Positions 35,805 through 46,599 of a stretch of DNA of 64,000 bases are shown here, piece after piece; within the stretch, counting starts at the first letter, position 1, and every line of letters starts with the position of its first letter. A model generated the notes under the pieces. It was not told the origin of the DNA and made no database searches. It saw only the letters and a list, made by a program, of their open reading frames with translations. This DNA comes from Dipteris shenzhenensis (lineage: Eukaryota > Polypodiophyta > Polypodiopsida > Gleicheniales): NCBI GenBank assembly GCA_047967505.1, contig CM106540.1, one strand, 5' to 3'. The translations under genes and the position numbers were made by a program.

Positions 35805-37733
35805 ATGGGAACTCCTCCAGTCTTTGCGGAGTCTCATATCTCATCCGCGGTTGCTTTTGTTGAGAGCGGAGTACAGGACTCTTGCGAGGATTCCTGCAGC
35901 ATCTGTCTCGAGGCTTTCTGCGACAGCAATCCGGTGACGGTTAGGCTCTTCACGCCTTCCTTGTGCGGCCCGTGTTTCGATCATTGTGTTCTTTTTTTCA
36001 AGAAACGATCATTGTGTTCTCTAGGCAGCAGATCTGGAAATTGGGTATAGATTTGCGTGCAAGACTGATGGTTTACTTTTGATCTCTAGGTGACTTCTTG
36101 TAAACACCAATACCATCTTCAATGTATCCTCGAATGGTTAGTGGTGTTCCTTCTTACATGGAAATTTTGAAGTTCGGTGGTCCAGCTGCTATTGTTTTTG
36201 TGCTCCAAAACTTATGAAAATTTTCCTCGTTAAGCTGCTCTTACGAGTGCATCCTTATTATGTTGGCCAGGTCCCAGCGAAGCAAGGAATGCCCCATGTG
36301 TTGGCAGCCCCTCAGCTTGAAAGATCCTAGCAGGTATTCGCGTGCTTCCTATTTTAGTGAAAGGAAGATTATCCTAGCACACGTTGATAGCATTACCTGA
36401 TTTTGATGATTTGCCAGCCAAGAGCTCTTGGACGCAGTGGAGCTGGAGAGGCCCTACCGCCCTGCCAGACAAATGCCTTCATTGATGCATAGAAACTCAA
36501 TGGACGAGTTTGAGTTTCATCAGGTATAATGCTGTCACATCTGCAGACTGTGATGAATTGCAATAACCTGTGAAGGCCAACCCACTGTATTGGGTGATCA
36601 GGTCCCAGCCTATGCCGATGTTTCCGATTTCGAGGAAAGAATTATGCAGCATCTGGCAGCTGCAGCAAGAGCACATCATTTTGCAAGGAGGGAGTCATTG
36701 CGAAACAGGCCATCCAGTGTTCAAGATCATCCACAACTTGTGGTGGTGCCGACGCATCCTCCATCAACACCGGTTCCTTCAGTGGGTGGCCGTGCTGCAG
36801 TCAGTGGGAATTTCACTCCCCTGAGTGCAGTGGGGCCACCTAGAGTTCGACCACAGGACCAGTTAGTACAACAGGGTGGACAGGTGGATGCAGCTACTCC
36901 TCACACTGCCCGTAGTTTCAGTGATCCTGTTCGGCCCAGTGACATCAGTAGGGCAGGAGCTCAATCGACAACACAGCAGAGGTGTTTCGTGTGCTCATCT
37001 TTGAACAGTAGTAAAGCTGAGGGTGACATATATCTTTGATGGGTGGATTTCTGTGAGGCATAGGAATGAAGACAATGCTTTGCAATTTTTTAGACTGAGT
37101 TTGAGATGTGTGATTCTGACTGAATGTCCATAACAGGCATAGCACAGAGTTGGAGGCAGAGGTAGAAAGTCAGCAAAGAACAGGATCTTCAGATTTTTCT
37201 TCTTTTTCAGAATCATTGAAGTCTCGCTTAGCTGCAGCCTCATCCAGGTTTCCAGTTATTCTGACATCAAATAAGTCTTTTACTGCACAAGTGTTCTGCA
37301 TATATGCTTCCCTTTCTGGCTCATTGATTTTTATTCTTTTCTTTGGTGCAGGTATAAGGAAACATTTACAAAAACAACTCGTGGCTTCAGGGAGAAGCTA
37401 CGAGCACGGAACAATTCTATGACAGATCTTGGAGCTCGTGCTCGAGAAGTGAGTGCTGGTGTGGTTCGAGCTCTTGAAAGGATCTCTCTTGAATCAAAGG
37501 GCAGGGGGGAAAACGATGTAAAAGAAGAAAGTGACTTGCCAACCACCTCCAGCGGATTGGATTCCGGTGGAGTAGACGATACCTTGACTGCAATTGAAAG
37601 CTCTAACAAGCCAGAAGCGGCCATGGGTATTAGCAATGGCCTTGGACCAAGTTTCCAAGGAACGTCCTCAAACCGAGGACTTCTACACTCACCAAGTACA
37701 GATACAGGCAGTGACTTTCATGAGGCCTTCTAA
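35805..37733 (+). CDS. RHF2A: RHF2A-like RING-H2 E3 ubiquitin ligase, seven exons
   Basis: Exons by GT-AG splicing: 35805-35939, 36090-36136, 36271-36333, 36418-36523, 36602-36981, 37137-37247 and 37352-37733. Together they give 1224 bases, or 407 residues (Arabidopsis RHF2A is about 375). Residues 31-71 form a complete C3H2C3 RING: C31-S-I-C34, C49-K-H51, H54-L-Q-C57, C68-P-M-C71, followed by the family's W-Q-P-L-S-L-K-D-P and Q-E-L-L-D-A-V-E. Later landmarks are E-E-R-I-M-Q-H-L-A-A-A-A (exon 5), S-F-S-E-S-L-K-S-R-L (exon 6) and R-N-N-S-M-T-D-L-G (exon 7). In Arabidopsis RHF1A/RHF2A promote degradation of the CDK inhibitor KRP6 during gametogenesis; the same role here is inference. Cysteine of the E-W-C-Q-R-S motif is serine here. 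Introns are short (78-155 bases). It appears intact. Confidence 0.93.
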
Positions 37734-40700
37734 AAGTGAGAAAAGGGTCCTAGATGAGCTAGGTACAGTTCATATTGAGAGCATCCAGTGTGGTGGGAGG
37801 ATTTTGCAACCAAGGTTGCAGGAGGATTTCTGTCTTAACAGGTGTCCTTAGGTAAATATTGGCAAGCCATAGCTTAGTGCAAGGATCTGTGTGATTTAAG
37901 GGGAATACTATGAAATCTAACATTGAAGGTATGCTCTTATGGAGAGTGACCATTGAAAGTTGTTTGGTATTATCTGTAGCTGTTGCATAAGCGATAATTT
38001 GGTAATCGATGCCTTTAAGATGGGATTCCAATTCGCCCACATCTGGTCAATGTTTCTCATTGAGTAGGATTTTCTTTGTGAGATAACTCTTCCAAAGCAG
38101 CCAACTCGTTATTTTGTAAAATCAAGAGCTAACTGTTAACTGCAGGATAAGGGAGCCCTGGTGAGGGAGAGGCCCAAGTTACATTTGTTGTAGTGCCTCT
38201 TCATGGTCAATAGAACTATAGCAAGGCAGCTGGAAATGCAACATCGGACAACAAATTTGGGCACTTTACCACTACCAGAAGATTCAAATTGATTCCCCTA
38301 TCCTGTTCTTGGTTTTGCCTCGTTTTGCACTGGCCTCTATAGTCGCTGTGGACTTTTAGACTTAAGTGCTCTCTTCACTTCTCTTTACAGGTCTACGGTG
38401 AAGCCATCACTTGTTTTCTATGTGCCCGTGCCCTCCCCCACCTCTGTCTCTCTCTCTCTCTCTCTCCCCCCCGTTCCAACCTTACGCCTTATAATCCCTT
38501 TACAGAAAATTTTGCCCTTTTATGAGAGCCATATGATGATTTAGTAAATTGGTTTAAGACCTCTACATCTTTGGCAATGTGATGGGAATGGAAACCATCA
38601 TAGGACCAAATCTTTAGGTTGAAGGGCATCCTTGTGACATCATACCGAGCTCAGTGCAATAAGACTGTATGCAATGAGACGAGTGCTAGGGCGTCTACTT
38701 GTTAATTGCGGTAGTCAATAGGTAGAGATTCCCTTTTTGCATGTCTCATGCTACCACCACAGAAAACTTGTATTCTTTGAATGTGCAGGGGAGATGTGGT
38801 GGCTGAGTAAGCTCTATGCACGAGGTGTCATTGCAGAGCATGAAAAGACTGAAAAGTTGCAAGGTCTAACTAAATCTGGTTGGGATTAATAAAACTTGAG
38901 TCTAGGTAAATTCATACTAGGGTCTTTACTGAATCCTATAAATGACCTTAATTTGCCATACTGTCAAATTTTGGATCCTTTCAAGAGTTGTAATCTTAGG
39001 CTTGTACTAAATTTGGATATAGTGAGAAAAAAATAAAACCCCTTTTTGAGACAGAATATGCTTACTTGGGTTTAGGCCTATATGCATTAACATGCTAGAT
39101 AGTTTTAGTGTATTAAGAAAATCATTCGAAAATATGTAAATGTGGTGACATGATCTTTGAAGGTCTCCACTATAATAAACCTTTGAAAGATTGAAAGCTC
39201 ATTTCTCTACCCAAATGGCATAAGCAAGCCATCATGCATAAGCACCATATTTTGGAGCAGAACCATAATTTTGTTGATCATCTATTCGATGGAGATATGT
39301 AGCCACTACAACCAGTCATGATTGAATAATTTCTTGCATGCCAAATATTGGTAGAAGAAATGATTTTGATATGTTTATGTATCGTCTACAATGCAGATTT
39401 TGATTTTGTGGATGTTGTCGAAGGGATGAAGTGACAAAACAAGAAGTCTCTCTAGTACCATTAAGTTTATGAAAGATATGAAAGATATTTCAATGGCTAA
39501 TTCTCCACGTCCATCAAACATCAAATATCTAGATAACGAGTTTCTTCAAACAATGACTTCGATGAATGAACCATTTTCAATCGGTTAGATATATCTAATT
39601 GTTCATTGTATTGTTGAAGTTGAAAGGAAGCATAGACAAAAGTGCATCAATTCTAGTAAGGTTGACATCCCTAGTGTAATGTGCTACGATGATTTTACGG
39701 AAAACAATGACAGCCAACAAATTATAGAGTTTGAATTGTCAAATACATCTTGCATTCATTTTAAAAGATCAAATGAAGATGAGCCCTTTGCATGAGGCAC
39801 TTTAAGAAAAGGATCAACTAAGATTTGATTGTCTTGAACTAATATGTCATGCTTTATCCAACACAATTGAATATGTATGCTAGAGCACAACAAATTCGCC
39901 ATTGAATGTGATATTGCATCAGTGAAAAATGCTTCATGTTATCAAAGTTCAAATACATGTTATCAAAGTCCATAGTGTTCAAAGTTAAATAGATAACAAA
40001 ATCTAGCTATAGGTCATAGCATAGGTACAAAATGATTTTCATGGTTAATGAAATGAAAGGTCTCGACGATCTACTTTTCATAAGCAAGTATAAGTCAAGC
40101 TACAAAAACCATGTGAAGATTTGTTGAGCACTTGGTTATGCAATCAATTATATCTAACATAGTCTAATCAGCTCTAGTCATGTGCTTTTGCTCCATGCAC
40201 GAAAAATGAAAGCCACACACTTAGGCTTGAAAAGTCAAAGTTTTGTTGTCTTATATTTATGGAAGTTATTGCTGCAACGAGGAGAATTTACACTTTCCAT
40301 AGTTGAGAAAGGCGCAATTACTTCAGAAGACCCAGTGCAACATTATGCAATTCCTCTCAAGTGGACAACCTTTTGTATATGTGCTTTCTTTATGCACTGA
40401 AAGCCCTTTGAATTGAGCTTCCAGCTATAAGAAATCAAGCCTCCAAATATGCAATTTTTTGCTCTTGTGGCTCTTCTAATGAGGACTATGGGAAGAAGTC
40501 CAAGTCAACAAAAAGGGCAAAGATCAAGTGAGAAGAAGAAAAGTATGGCAAATTTGCTTGAAGAGAGAACTCCATCAACAAATGAAGTCACAAACTTTTG
40601 TGGTAGAAGAAAATAAAGATTTTATCTTTTAAGGTTCAATATCTTTGAACTTTTATCATCACTTGGTCATGTAGTCAATTTTGAGGTTCTCCGCCTAGAG

Positions 40701-41017
40701 TAGTACTCGTTATGTGTTTTTGTCTTTGTAAATCACCTCTAGTCACCATATGATGTAGGCCATGTGATATGTGTCTGCCTCCATGGTACCTCTTGCAGAC
40801 ATGAGAAACTAGGTCCACACAAAGGCCTAAGATTAATCCTTGTACATGTAAGGGAGATAAACCATCTGGGGGCATCTATCCCATTTTGTAAACCTTAACC
40901 CTTGGGCACCTTTGCTAGCATGAGATCCTAGCCATAGATTTATCCTTGACCACCGTGAGATGGCATGTGAAACTATGTGACTAGCTGTATCCTTGACATA
41001 GCAAGAGGGAAACCCTT
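37734..41017. other. 3' flank of the E3 ligase gene and intergenic DNA
   Basis: The 3' UTR probably covers the first few hundred bases; no poly(A) signal is decisive. A CT run lies at 38448-38467. From 38.5 to 41.0 kb I see no domain or long frame. Confidence 0.5.
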
Positions 41018-41066
41018 GAGGGGGGGGTATGTTGGGAATTGTGTGATCAAGGGGTTGCTCTATGAT

Positions 41067-41105
<39 letters not shown>

Positions 41106-41732
41106 CACACTAAGTGCTATGATGTGTCTAGACCATGACATAGGTGATGATGTAATGCAAAGGCCCCCACTTGGGGAGGTGCCTTAGATTTAGGAGTCCC
41201 TATGATGTAGGGCTAATTGCCTATGATGTAGGAGAGGTGCCTATGATCTAGGCCACCCTCTCTCTCACTCTATAAAAGAGAGGACTTCCTCTCAAATCAA
41301 TGGAGAATTTTGCTCTTTGGTTCCCACACTCTCTTCCATGATGTCCTCCTCTCCCACTCCCCAACATTTGATTGTGAGCATTCATTGGTCTGTAATAGGA
41401 ACTTTTGGAAACTTTCAAAATGATTTGTGGTATATTGACTAGGCCATTGTCTTGAGAATGGTTATGTGCGAAGAATCTTTATCTTGCACCTATGGGGAAT
41501 AAATTTTTTTCATGGCTTGAATTGGGGACCATCCAAGTGGTGATGAGGGATGAAGGCCCTTTTGGACTCACTTTGAACTATATCTTGATACACACACGAT
41601 GACTAATTGTACAATATGTTGTATTCCAAACAACTAGAATATATATATGTTCACCCTTTAGGGCTAGGTTAGGGTTTATCCCATGAACCCATGAACCCTG
41701 TCTCTATAATGGAATTTACACCATTCTCAACA
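41018..41732 (+). repeat. candidate LTR with preceding polypurine tract
   Basis: GAGGGGGGG at 41018-41027 precedes TGTTGGGAATTGTG at 41030, a typical copia-style LTR start. CTCAACA at 41726-41732 supplies a matching end (TGTTG...CAACA). CTCTATAAAAGAGAGG near 41269 could be the LTR TATA box, and a GT array lies at 41070-41103. The 5-base flanks differ (GGGTA and ATATT), as expected for a 3' LTR whose partner is missing. No internal coding was identified upstream. Confidence 0.45.
41070..41103 (+). repeat. (TG)n microsatellite
   Basis: About 17 TG units inside the candidate LTR. Confidence 0.95.
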
Positions 41733-43970
41733 ATATTGCTCCATTTTTAGTTCCACCATTAGCAATATTTTTCGTACACTCAAAGAAACATTTTCAAACA
41801 TTCAAAAATTTAAAGTTACTAAAATTTTATTAGCATAACAATTATGGTAAGATCGCATGATGACATCTTTTTGGACCAAAAAAAGAAAGTGGAAGATAAT
41901 AATTATGGAGATTAGAGATTAAAGCCTACAAACTAAAAAATTCATGATATTAACACCTAGACACAACTATAAAATGAAGAACATTCATTATATTGTCCCA
42001 AAAAAAAGAAAAAGAAACTAAAAGCAAACATCATCAACAACTTTGATCAAGCAAAAGAAAACTAAGATGATCGGGATGTATGAGTAGGACTAGCATAAAA
42101 TATGAAAAATTTTAATTTCAACTCTTGAGAAGAAGAGAAGTGTACGTGGGACTGGCACTTAGAATAGTACCGAATGTGAAGCAACCTAAAATTGTGGATG
42201 AGGAAGAGGGCAAGCCATCCTAAAGAACGGAATGCTTGTCAAGTAGCCATTGGTGAGATTCTCCAAAGGGATGGTACACCTCCCAAAAATGCATGTTGTG
42301 CATGTCCTCGAAAGTCCTTATGTGATGGGCGTGGAGATTGCAAACTTTGAGGTACATGTTGTTGGTATGCTGTAGCATTCAAAAGAAGCTTGTGTCATAT
42401 ATTTAATGGCATTCTTTGAAAGTTGGAGCTCTCTCAGGAATGTCACGAAGAAAATGATGAGTAGTCGAAAGAAGTGGATTGAGGCTACCATTGTAGGGTC
42501 TGGTACCTCGGCCTATGTATTTATAAACTCCTACATATGATATGTAAGCACATAGGCCATGGCTACCTTTGAGAATTTGAAACAAGGAAAGTTGTATAGG
42601 ACGTTCGCTGGCTTGCAACTGTCAGAAGAAGATCCATTTCCAACTTCGAGGTAGGGGCATGTATGTAGGATGTATTCGACAGTCCTCCCTACTGGCATTG
42701 TAGTACATTCTCTAAAATTGAGGCTACTTCAAAAAGGGTATCTGCAAAGCTGGCTGAACACCTACGTCTGCATCAGTAATAGGCATTGCTTGGGGATCTT
42801 GATCTTTATAGCCACCTCAAGTTTCTTTTTTGTTGGAAGCCTTTCAGGTCGAAAGGTCTTTTCAATTAATGTGGTCAGGCTCCATACTTCCATAATGTCC
42901 ACCGCCTTGAGATCAAAGCTTTGCCACTTTCCTTTCCACAGACTTAGATCTGTAACATCTTAGAATGGCCTACATTTGTGGAGAACACAGTACCACTTGG
43001 GGTCTGTAATTGGAATTTCTTCCACAATTTGATCATCCCCATCTATAGTAAAGTGGTCCAATTCATTAAGAGGTGGCTGCTGCTGTGGAAGATGCTATTT
43101 CAAAAAATAAGGCTGATTGTATATGTTTTGGACGTGTTTGAGAGTGTATTCATTGGTTTGATGTGTACCTTATCTTGCGGGTGTATCCATTGACCCTAAG
43201 TGCTCGTGTCAAAATGTGAAGCGGAAGGTTGAGTGGGGGTAGAAGAAGTGGACAGGGTGGAGTGAATGGATGGAGCAGGACAATTGAGGTAGGTCTTTAC
43301 TGGAGAAGTAGGCGGGTGATTAATATTGGAGGAAGGATGTGGTAGGTGGGGGGTGTGAGGATGTGCAATGGAGTTAAATATAGATATGGCCATATCAAAT
43401 TCTTCCTTGTTTAGGTGTGTGGGGTATGCCATGTGCTCGGTTTCAAAATGGCAAAAGCCTTCTTCGAGCATTTGTTGCATAGCCTCCAACACTTTATTAT
43501 AGAGTGCGAGGGTGCATAAGGGGTGACATTGAATGGCACTATGTCAAATGAGATAAGCTCTCATCTGCTCAACTCCTCCCAGCCTCATTCTTGCACCCAC
43601 TCGAGGCCTTTGACCATAGAATGTGGACTAAAGACCCACGTCGGGAGGGTGGTTGGTTTTGTCAATTCTAATATTATAGCTTTGATAGGAAAAATGGTAG
43701 ACTCTTGGACACATTGACACCAACACCTAAAATTGAGTATAATAAGGTGTAGAGGGAGGAACTTGATGTTGAGATCATCGTGGAATTAGAGGTCTCTCTT
43801 GAAACAAGCCATGGCCGAAATAGGGTGGGTGGGTTTATGCAATTGGCCTAGAATAAGCTTATATACTTGCCTTTACCATTGAACCTTATTTCTTGTTTTC
43901 CTTGAGTGGAACTTAAGCTTGTTTGAGAAAGGAAATCGTTCTTGCTTTGAAGACCATTTGATGTTCCCCC
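41733..43970. other. intergenic DNA, no recognised gene
   Basis: Unassigned open frames occur on both strands. The longest plausible is a minus-strand stretch at 43196-43492, proline- and threonine-rich in its second half, with no recognisable domain. On the minus strand 42.4-43.2 kb has coding-like text with stops, possibly an old transposon. Confidence 0.4.
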
Positions 43971-43976
43971 CCCCTT

Positions 43977-43989
43977 CTCTCACTCTCTC

Positions 43990-44044
<55 letters not shown>
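43977..44044 (+). repeat. (CT)n microsatellite
   Basis: A nearly uninterrupted CT array of about 60 bases. Confidence 0.95.
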
Positions 44045-44047
<3 letters not shown>

Positions 44048-44232
44048 CTTATTGCTTCATTTGGTGGTTTGACTGTGCAATTTTATTTTTTTGAAATTTT
44101 CACAATGGGTCCCTTATCCTATGCATGGAAGCTAATAGTGGATTTATTTACTACTCTGTTTTGTTCTCCACATCCTATAGGCTATTGTCTCATGCCTTTT
44201 TCTTTGTTTTCATGTTGAATCTAATATGTCTC

Positions 44233-44500
44233 TTGCATTTGCATTAAGACTAGGGAGTCAATGTTGGGAAATGGCTTAGTCTTTTGCATTTGCATTAAGA
44301 CTAGGGAGTCAATGTTGGGCAATGGCTTATTAGTCTTTTGCATTTGCATTAAGATTAGGGAGTCGATGTTGGGAATTGTAAGCCATTGGCTAAAGTAAGA
44401 CAACCTTATTCTTGTGATATTCATATGAGTCGATGTTGGGGATTGTAAGCCATTGGCTAAAGTAAGTAAACCTTATTCTTGTGATATTCATATGCATTTT
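44233..44500 (+). repeat. tandem repeats carrying LTR-start-like text
   Basis: Three units of about 51-54 bases begin TTGCATTTGCATTAAG at 44233, 44284 and 44338. Each contains AGGGAGTC followed by ATGTTGGG. Overlapping these, a 67-bp unit beginning GTCGATGTTGGG occurs at 44362 and 44429. TGTTGGGAATTGT is the same start as the candidate LTR at 41030. Confidence 0.85.
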
Positions 44501-45058
44501 TAGTTTCATCTCAACGTTTTCACTAAAAGCCTAATGGTACCTCAAATTCAAAAGGCCAAGCTCTAAAGAAACAAAGGCATTACAACAAGACCTAATGTGT
44601 AGATGAGCACACTCAACAATGGAGGTGACCCAAGATCAAGCAATGACACAACCTAATGACAACCAACAAACGTTGGCCATATGTTTTACAACAACCATGT
44701 ATTAGCTTGGGGCTTAAGGTCATGTAATAGCTTGGGGCTATATTGGATGAAATGAAATAAGGTAGCAATTGTTTCTGCAAGGCAAATTGAGCTACAATTG
44801 GTATCATGTTAGCTTGTCATCTTCCCAACATTAATGGGTTAGCTCTACGATCACCTTGCTGCACAATAATAAGTTTTTATTGAGCAAAAACAAGCTAAGC
44901 CAAACAAGGAAGTTGTCTCCATGTTAACCTTGCTCTAGTTGATCATTGAATCCTTCTCTCAAGTGTAATGCCAATACTTCTAGTTGACTTGTCAAACCCT
45001 TCCTTCGAGTTCGATGCCAAGGCTTCATTTCTTCTTCTGACCACATACAAGTCTAATC

Positions 45059-45372
45059 CTTAGCTACTAAGGGTGATAATTAACATAAGAGCAACGAGAC
45101 TAGATGAATAAGATATTGAGAAAGATACCTTATACTTACTTGAAAAGAACAAAATGGTGTGTGAGATCACAGTTCTTAGCTACTAAGGGTGATAAGTAAC
45201 ATAAGAGCAACAAGGCTAGATGAATAAGATATTGAGAAAGATATCTTATAAGAAATCCTTAGCTACTAAGGGTGATAATTAACATAAGACCAACGAGGCT
45301 AGATGAATAAGATATTGAGAAAGATATCTTATACTTACTTGAAAAGAACAAAATGGTGTGTGAGATCAAAGT
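45059..45372 (+). repeat. triplicated block next to the Rep-like relic
   Basis: CTTAGCTACTAAGGGTGATA begins at 45059, 45175 and 45258. Copies 1 and 3 are about 115 bases; copy 2 lacks the ACTTACTTGAAAAGAAC part. The array sits just past the C-terminal (minus sense) end of the Rep-like relic. Confidence 0.9.
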
Positions 45373-45399
45373 TTTGCAAAGGCACCCTATCACCTTCAT

Positions 45400-46135
45400 G
45401 TAACTCCTTAAACTCCATCTGTCCTGTCTACTACTAACACTAGACGTCCAAGCATTTGGTGAAATCATTGACTTCGAAAGACACTACGCCTTTCTAGCAT
45501 CCATTCCTTTTCCCCCGTAAGGAATTACCCACATGACAAATGGATAGTACTGGCCTGATCGAAGCATCTTCAACAAACTTTTGCTCAAGGGCATTCCCAA
45601 TCAACAACCTAACTTGAATTTCCAAAACAGGAACAAACGATCAAAAACATTTACGCTGCTCAAACAAACCTGTCATCTGTGCCATACTTGATGTACAACT
45701 CTATCCCAGTTTCTAAATCATGATGACTAACATTCTTACATATGCTTTTGAAGTGAGGCTGCCCATAATCTTTAAGACAATACCCTAGCATTCCATGCTA
45801 CATATGCATATTATGCTGCTTCAAACTGCGACATATAATCAACCCATCTTCTGGCCTCTTCACATCCCAACCAAGATATTTATGTAACAATTTGTTGGTG
45901 GTCTGTATGCTTTGAGCAGATATCCGAATCACCATTTGGAGGTGGAAATGAGACAATGCACCTCCTTGTTCGATAGCACAAAATCCTAACATGTAAGCCT
46001 CCTCTAAAAACTTCTCTATATTCCTAAGTATATGCACATCGACATCACCGCCTCCTATTCCCACAATAACACTCAACTCAAAAACCTTAGGATCTCTGCT
46101 TTTCTTGCTGCAGGACTTCGCAAGACTTTCAATCC
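45400..46135 (-). pseudogene. HUH-endonuclease Rep-like transposon gene, broken
   Basis: From about 46130 leftward the frame reads R-D-P-K-V-F-E-L-S-V-I-V-G-I-G-G-G, then I-E-Q-G-G-A-L-S-H-F-H-L-Q (HUH plus Q at 45936-45950), then H-K-Y-L-G-W-D, a TAG stop (45798-45800), and continues in frame as G-M-L-G-Y-C-L-K-D (45768-45782) and N-V-S-H-H-D-L-E-T-G-I-E-L-Y. The HUH motif followed about 55 residues later by Y-x-x-K is the signature of rolling-circle Rep nucleases. After another stop and frameshift a plausible C-terminal part reads S-G-Q-Y-Y-P-F-V-M-W-V-I-P (near 45540). Eukaryotic transposons with such a nuclease (Replitrons) are the best fit; an integrated CRESS-type Rep is the alternative. 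Two stops and a shift make it a relic. Confidence 0.55.
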
Positions 46136-46209
46136 TCTACTTCGTCCTACAACAAATACCAAATCTCAATACGACATCTTACCACAAAGCTCCAAAATAT
46201 AAGTTGAAC

Positions 46210-46420
46210 ACTTACTCCTATCTCATGACTCCATCACCCACAATAATGTGTCCTTCCAACTTCTTCAATATGTGATCTGCATTTACCATCGTCATCCTCC
46301 TTCTTAGATTCTGCCACACCATAACACCTAGCCAGTGCCTTTGCTTTCATTGTGCCTTTCATGACCCACTAGGTCCATCTGTCGACCGACACATATATCA
46401 CGTTTGGTTGCGTCATGGAC
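46210..46420 (-). pseudogene. possible 5' part of the Rep-like gene
   Basis: Upstream on the minus strand, two overlapping frames look coding: A-R-C-Y-G-V-A-E-S-K-K-E-D-D-D and H-I-L-K-K-L-E-G-H-I-I-V-G-D-G-V-M. An intron or frameshift would be needed to join this to the Rep core at 46130. No domain is assigned; the link rests on orientation and nearness. Confidence 0.3.
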
Positions 46421-46561
46421 GAATACCTGGTCATGGTGCAATAAAGAAATGATTGCACATCAAAATTATTTCACACTGCGCGAATTAAACTAGCCCCAAA
46501 ACTCTCCAAAACTCCCCACGCATATTTGACACATGGCATGCCATGCAACCTTCCCCCCCCT

Positions 46562-46577
46562 CACACACACACACACA
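46562..46577 (+). repeat. (CA)n microsatellite
   Basis: Eight CA units after a C run. Confidence 0.9.
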
Positions 46578-46599
46578 AACTAATTAATTAATAGGAGTT

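Noticed and set aside
44233-45372. Repeats that might be taken for a CRISPR array
   Set aside because: Units are imperfect and unequal, without unique spacers of constant length, and the context is a plant nuclear genome.
45400-46135. Reading the Rep-like relic as an endogenous geminivirus
   Set aside because: Spacing and flanking residues around H-F-H-L-Q and Y-C-L-K do not resemble geminivirus Rep, and no coat-protein or intergenic stem-loop was seen. A transposon origin fits better.
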